Source: UBA9732 sp963615565 (GTDB lineage: Bacteria; Spirochaetota; Spirochaetia; Sphaerochaetales; Sphaerochaetaceae). From it: a stretch of DNA of 9,357 nt. The notes below the pieces were generated by a model that worked only from the letters and a program-made list of their open reading frames with translations, made no database searches and was not told the DNA's origin. The position numbers were made by a program, and so were the translations under genes. Numbering within the stretch: position 1 is the first letter of the stretch; each line of letters starts with the position of its first letter. Positions 6,177 through 9,357 of this stretch are shown in pieces. The stretch covers positions 1 to 9,357 of the forward strand of contig CAVEGR010000106.1 of NCBI GenBank assembly GCA_963615565.1, written 5' to 3'.

Positions 6177-6701
6177 TTATTTTTTCTTCTTTTTATTTGC
6201 ACCACAGCGTTTGTTGTACAGTTTAAGAACTTTTTCTCTATCTTCTTCACTTAAACGGTCAATAAAGAGTTTTCCATCCAAATGGTCATTCTCATGTTGA
6301 ATAACTCTAGCTAAAAGCCCGCTTGCATCAAGAGTAAATGCATGTCCCTTCTCATCTTGAGCAAACACTTTCACTTTTGATGGTCTAATTACGTTGTGGT
6401 ACACACCGGGAATACTCAAACAGCCTTCTTCATATGGACATGTTTCAACCGATGTCTCCAAAATCTCTGGATTAATAAAAGCTTTCTTTGTTCCATCAGA
6501 TAGCCATACCACAAAAAGCCTTTGATTGACCCCCACTTGAGGGCCTGCAAGCCCAACACCATCGGCCTCAGCCAAAGTATCGTACATTGCATCTACAAGC
6601 ATAACCAACGCATTATCAAACTTAGTGACCTTATCACATTTTTCTTTGAGAATTTCATCTCCAATCTTACAAATATCAAGCATACCCAGAATGATACTCA
6701 A
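6177..6701 (-). CDS. def: Peptide deformylase
   Basis: The enzyme removes the N-formyl group from new proteins, acting after Fmt encoded next to it. All three family motifs are present: GVGLAGPQVG with Q55, EGCLS with C94, and QHENDHLDG with H136, E137 and H140; C94, H136 and H140 bind the catalytic metal. The Gly in GLAGPQ replaces the commoner Ala. The start is uncertain. TTG at 6701 has GAGAGGG (6706-6712) at a four-base spacing and gives 174 residues; ATG at 6683 gives 168 residues and fits the usual family N-terminus (MLDICKIGDEIL) but has no spaced ribosome-binding site. The C-terminus is five Lys encoded by an A-rich tract that continues into the gap before fmt. It lies 44 bases after the kinase gene. 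Confidence 0.96.
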   Translation of the reverse strand: MSIILGMLDICKIGDEILKEKCDKVTKFDNALVMLVDAMYDTLAEADGVGLAGPQVGVNQRLFVVWLSDGTKKAFINPEILETSVETCPYEEGCLSIPGVYHNVIRPSKVKVFAQDEKGHAFTLDASGLLARVIQHENDHLDGKLFIDRLSEEDREKVLKLYNKRCGANKKKKK

Positions 6702-6745
6702 ACTGCCCTCTCATGGCAATGTTGTATCAAGAAATGGTGTATTAT

Positions 6746-7672
6746 TCATGAAGGCTTTTTTGCAAAAATCTCTGGGTGTTTTTCCTTAAAATGATAGAAA
6801 GCACCAACAAGACCAGCATCATTTTTGTATGTTGCACTTACAATCTTTGTATTTTGAGCAATTAGAGGATTTATAAGAGAATTAAAATAGCTTCTAATTT
6901 GATCCAAAAGGTTCTCTTCACTCATTACTCCACCACCCAAAACTATAACGCTAGGATTTAGAATATATGAAAGAGAAACGAGCCCCTGTGCAATTGAAAA
7001 GGCCATTATATCTATAGCTTTTATGCAATCCGCATCACCTTTTTTAGCTTCATCAAAAACTTTCACACCACCCCAAGAAAAAAGCTTAGCTCCTTTGTAT
7101 TTCTCAACTCTTCTGCAAAGGGCGGTTGTAGAGCCCAAATGCTCTAAATCACTATCACCTACCCTAATATATCCCACTTCACAGGCACTAAAAGTGGCAC
7201 CACGTAAAAGATGATTATTTTCTGTAAAGCCTCCTCCAATACCAGTTCCAATTGTAAGACATAACACAGAAGAATAACCCTTTCCTGCACCAGAAACACT
7301 TTCCGCAAGTGCTACACAATTCACATCATTTTCAACTTCTGTAATTAAACTACATTTTTCTTCCAAAAATTTTTTTATCTCAAAGCCTGTGTAATCAGGC
7401 ATTTGTGGAAGAGAGAAAAATACTCTGCCGTTTATAGAATCAATCATTGCAGTAGACGACACACAAATACCCTGTAAAGAGTACTTCTCTTTCATCTCAT
7501 TGATTACAGTTGCAACATTGTTCATCCAAACATTTGGACCTTGTTCCGCCTGAGTTGGCATTTTAGACTTAAATATTATTTTCTCATCTGCAGAGATTAT
7601 CCCGTATTTAATAGCCGTGCCACCAATATCAACTGTAGCAAAGTATTTTACATTTTCTTGTTTTTGCAACAT
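6746..7672 (-). CDS. nanK: ROK-family sugar kinase, probable N-acetylmannosamine kinase
   Basis: A 308-residue ROK kinase. The ATP-binding loop is VDIGGTAIKYG (D15 to G24), the catalytic Asp is D116 in EVENDVNC, and LTIGTGIGGGF (139-149) and VIVLGGGV (243-249) complete the ATPase fold. The zinc-binding pattern of classical ROK proteins is missing: the usual GEIGH is CEVGY (Y168 for His) and the CxCGxxGC segment is replaced by DLEHLGSTTAL (175-185). ROK kinases without zinc are known, including some ManNAc kinases. Substrate is inferred from nanA and yhcH next to it; glucose, GlcNAc or another N-acyl sugar are alternatives. The ATG at 7672 was chosen because GAGGG lies four bases upstream; an ATG at 7696 adds eight residues but has no ribosome-binding site. 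def follows 44 bases downstream. Confidence 0.85.
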   Translation of the reverse strand: MLQKQENVKYFATVDIGGTAIKYGIISADEKIIFKSKMPTQAEQGPNVWMNNVATVINEMKEKYSLQGICVSSTAMIDSINGRVFFSLPQMPDYTGFEIKKFLEEKCSLITEVENDVNCVALAESVSGAGKGYSSVLCLTIGTGIGGGFTENNHLLRGATFSACEVGYIRVGDSDLEHLGSTTALCRRVEKYKGAKLFSWGGVKVFDEAKKGDADCIKAIDIMAFSIAQGLVSLSYILNPSVIVLGGGVMSEENLLDQIRSYFNSLINPLIAQNTKIVSATYKNDAGLVGAFYHFKEKHPEIFAKKPS

Positions 7673-7753
7673 TTCACCCTCTAATTCTTGAGCCATGAAT
7701 TTTATCTTGTTTCATATTAATTGTAGTATTAGACTTGTAGTAGCGAGGAAAAA
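7673..7753. promoter_or_regulatory. Divergent intergenic region between nanK and yhcH
   Basis: The two genes point away from each other here, so the gap should hold at least the yhcH promoter. Only weak matches are visible (a TAAAAT on the minus strand at about 7701-7706; nothing convincing on the plus strand). An 8-bp direct repeat TTGTAGTA occurs at 7721-7728 and 7735-7742, 14 bp apart, close upstream of the yhcH ribosome-binding site, and could be an operator. Confidence 0.35.
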
Positions 7754-8170
7754 ATGAATCCAACTTACTCTACTTATCTAAGATTGCATAAAGCTATAGA
7801 TTTTATAAACAGTGGCAAAGTCTTTGATTTACCAGTTGGCAGAACAGATCTTGATGAAGATATCTACATCAATGTAATGGAATTTGAAACAAAACAAGAA
7901 AACTTATTTGAAGCCCACAGAAAATATATCGATATTCACTTCGTCATTGAAGGCGAAGAGGCCATTGAAATAGCCAATATTTCATCTTTGGATGTTACAC
8001 AACCATATGATGAAGAAAAAGAATGTGTTCTTGGCAAGGCTAATGGAACTAGGCATATTATTAAAAAAGGACAATATTGCATTACCATGCCACAAGAAGC
8101 TCATTCTCCCGGTCTATGTGTAACAAGTCCAAAGAAAATTAAAAAGGCTGTTTTCAAAGTTCCATTCTGA
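7754..8170 (+). CDS. YhcH/YjgK/YiaL (DUF386) family protein, probable sialic-acid-pathway sugar anomerase
   Basis: A 138-residue cupin-like protein of normal family length. The signature is intact: FEAHRKYIDIHFVIEGEE (E53, H55, Y58, D60, H62, E68) and ITMPQEAHSPGL (H117), which supply the metal-binding and active-site residues, then KKAVFKV near the end. Family members occur in sialic-acid and related sugar operons; the Escherichia coli YhcH protein has been reported as an N-acetylneuraminate anomerase (NanQ). The ring-form conversion helps NanA and the downstream kinase, in the cytosol. GAGG (7745-7748) lies five bases before the ATG. It is the only plus-strand gene, divergent from the kinase gene and convergent with nanA, whose stop codon is seven bases away with no terminator between. 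The family call is firm; the exact sugar is inferred from the neighbours. Confidence 0.9.
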   Translation: MNPTYSTYLRLHKAIDFINSGKVFDLPVGRTDLDEDIYINVMEFETKQENLFEAHRKYIDIHFVIEGEEAIEIANISSLDVTQPYDEEKECVLGKANGTRHIIKKGQYCITMPQEAHSPGLCVTSPKKIKKAVFKVPF

Positions 8171-8177
8171 TAAATTC

Positions 8178-9101
8178 TTACAGCCTTGCAATAGCTTTAT
8201 CCACCAAAGAAGTGCACAATGTAACAATTTCTTTGTCTTGTTCTGTGTATCCATAAAGTGGAGCTCTAACACCACCAAGATCTAAACCAGCACGCTTTTT
8301 AATAACCTCCTTCATTGTTGCATAGAGATTGCCTTTAGCTCTGCAGAGCGCATAGATTATTTCGTTTGCATCATTTTGTACTCTTCTAGCTTCTTCTATT
8401 TCACCTTTTTTAACATGCTTATAAATAGCAAGATAAAGCTCTGGCATAACTGCATAAGTTCCACCAATGCCACCATCTGCACCAATAGCCAAACCTGAAA
8501 CTAATTGCTCATCTGGTCCATTAAAAACAACAAAACCTCGTCCATCTTTTGTTCCTTCGGCTTTGAACATTTGAATGTCTTGAACTGGCATTGATGAGTT
8601 CTTAACACCTATTACATTCTCATTTTTCAACATTTCTTTCAAAAGAGGGATAGACAAAGCAACTCCAGCCAACTGAGGAATATTATAAATAACAAAGTCT
8701 GTTTTAGGTGCAGCTTTTGACATGTCATTCCAATATTTAGCAATAGCATAATCAGGGAGCTTAAAATAAATTGGTGGAATTGAAGCTATAGCATCTACAC
8801 CTAAACTTTCTGCATGTTTTGCAAGTTCAATAGAATCCTTAGTATTGTTGCATGCAACATGAGCAATAATAGTCATCTTTCCACCTACAGCATCAATTAC
8901 CGCTTCAAGAGTTCTCTTTCTGTCTTCTACACTCTGATAAATGCATTCTCCAGAGCTTCCGCCAACATAAAGACCCTTAACTCCCTTGGCCATTAAATGC
9001 TTAGCAAAAGCTTCTGTAACTTTCTTGTCAATTTCTCCTTGTTTATCATAACAAGCATAAAAAGCTGGAAAAATACCATTATATTTATTTAAATCTTTCA
9101 T
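8178..9101 (-). CDS. nanA: N-acetylneuraminate lyase
   Basis: A 307-residue class I aldolase of the DHDPS/NAL family that cleaves N-acetylneuraminate to N-acetylmannosamine and pyruvate. Family marks are GLYVGGSSGE (43-52, the carboxylate-binding GGS(T/S)GE form of sialate lyases), YNIPQLAGV with Y139, GVKNSS with the Schiff-base K167, and GADGGIGGTYA, which matches the GADGGIGSTYN of the Escherichia coli enzyme. YNIP and the GGIG motif favour NanA over dihydrodipicolinate synthase. The ATG at 9101 has GGAGG five bases upstream; a TTG at 9113 opens a longer frame but overlaps that ribosome-binding site, so it was rejected. A 27-base palindrome ends four bases before the site. The stop is seven bases from the convergent yhcH stop. 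Confidence 0.95.
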   Translation of the reverse strand: MKDLNKYNGIFPAFYACYDKQGEIDKKVTEAFAKHLMAKGVKGLYVGGSSGECIYQSVEDRKRTLEAVIDAVGGKMTIIAHVACNNTKDSIELAKHAESLGVDAIASIPPIYFKLPDYAIAKYWNDMSKAAPKTDFVIYNIPQLAGVALSIPLLKEMLKNENVIGVKNSSMPVQDIQMFKAEGTKDGRGFVVFNGPDEQLVSGLAIGADGGIGGTYAVMPELYLAIYKHVKKGEIEEARRVQNDANEIIYALCRAKGNLYATMKEVIKKRAGLDLGGVRAPLYGYTEQDKEIVTLCTSLVDKAIARL

Positions 9102-9115
9102 TTTAACCTCCAAAG

Positions 9116-9142
9116 TACAGAGGTTTTTAAAAAACCTCTGTA
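9116..9142. promoter_or_regulatory. Perfect inside-out palindrome upstream of nanA
   Basis: TACAGAGGTTTTT and AAAAACCTCTGTA are perfect 13-bp arms around a single base. It fills the gap between the upstream gene (stop at 9152) and the nanA ribosome-binding site (9107-9111). Neither strand has a T-run after the stem, so it is not a typical terminator. It could be a DNA operator for a dimeric regulator or an mRNA hairpin. On the minus strand the AACCTC of the 3' arm could instead pair with GAGGTT, which contains the ribosome-binding site. Confidence 0.6.
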
Positions 9143-9151
9143 AATGTTTAA

Positions 9152-9357
9152 TTATCTTTCAGAACGCAATTTACGAAGTTTGTCTTGAACGTACAAGAGA
9201 CGTTCAAGCTTTTCGTCTTCATTACAATAACTTTCTATTTCTCCCTCTACTTTGCAATATTCATTTTCAATATCATCAGGAGTCTTTAAGTTCATAACTT
9301 GCATTTGGTGAATATAATCAAGCTTAGCAATAAAATATTCATATGAGAGCGCATTTT
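9152..9357 (-). CDS. Unknown protein, C-terminal end only (cut by the window edge)
   Basis: An open frame of 67 codons runs from the window edge to a TAA stop at 9152-9154. The visible end is hydrophilic and strongly charged, with likely helical character (ESYCNEDEKLERLLYV and QDKLRKLRSER), and has no recognisable domain. No start codon, ribosome-binding site or upstream sequence can be seen. It points toward nanA, 50 bases away, with only the palindrome between, so it may share a transcript with nanA. It could be a regulator or the tail of a transport or signalling protein; nothing here decides. Confidence 0.6.
   Translation of the reverse strand, partial: NALSYEYFIAKLDYIHQMQVMNLKTPDDIENEYCKVEGEIESYCNEDEKLERLLYVQDKLRKLRSER

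Noticed and set aside
6149..6179. Frameshift fusion of def into fmt through the A-rich tract
   Set aside because: A one-base slip could bring def into the fmt frame, but that frame has its own TAA within the gap, so no fusion protein would result.
8178..9101. Dihydrodipicolinate synthase (DapA)
   Set aside because: YNIP, GGSSGE and GADGGIGGTY match sialate lyases, and the neighbours are sialic-acid genes rather than lysine biosynthesis genes.
9102..9113. Longer nanA start at a TTG codon (9113)
   Set aside because: The TTG overlaps the GGAGG that serves the ATG at 9101, and the four extra residues are not family-like.
9116..9142. Classical intrinsic terminator for the upstream partial gene
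   Set aside because: There is no T-run after the stem on either strand, and no space remains for a separate nanA promoter downstream of it.

Overview
The window is AT-rich bacterial chromosome. It reads most like a host-associated spirochaete of the Treponema type. That guess rests on the wording of the peptide deformylase and methionyl-tRNA formyltransferase motifs, a Gram-negative style secreted FKBP, and a sialic-acid gene set typical of gut or oral residents. It is an inference from remembered family sequences, and an AT-rich Firmicute is not excluded. No tRNA, rRNA, CRISPR array, insertion sequence or phage gene was seen.

All genes but one lie on the minus strand, so transcription runs from right to left. 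From the right edge: a truncated unknown gene (9152-9357); a perfect palindrome; nanA, N-acetylneuraminate lyase (8178-9101); the single plus-strand gene, a YhcH/NanQ-type sugar anomerase (7754-8170); and a ROK-family sugar kinase, probably ManNAc kinase (6746-7672). These three form a small sialic-acid catabolism cluster. The lyase makes ManNAc plus pyruvate, the kinase traps ManNAc as the 6-phosphate, and the YhcH protein equilibrates anomers. No epimerase (NanE), transporter or sialidase is in the window.

The kinase is followed, with short gaps, by a housekeeping run: def (peptide deformylase), fmt (Met-tRNA formyltransferase), a TIGR01212/YhcC-type radical SAM protein, a VanZ-like membrane protein that overlaps it by 4 bases, a secreted FKBP-type prolyl isomerase with an unusual tyrosine-rich N-terminal region, and an HdeD-like six-helix membrane protein. 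Two tandem hairpins (2131-2226) close this run. radC follows, then an AAA ATPase of the AAA_14/DUF4143 family that has its own good promoter embedded in an 11-bp inverted repeat.

Several translation starts were moved from the longest frame because a Shine-Dalgarno sequence or family alignment favours another codon: nanA to 9101, the kinase to 7672, the HdeD-like gene to 2833 and radC to 2091.

No wholly new system is evident. The best leads are (1) matching inside-out palindromes abutting the ribosome-binding sites of nanA and the FKBP gene, (2) the nanA/yhcH/nanK layout, which would make yhcH antisense to any nanA-nanK transcript, and (3) the tyrosine-run FKBP.
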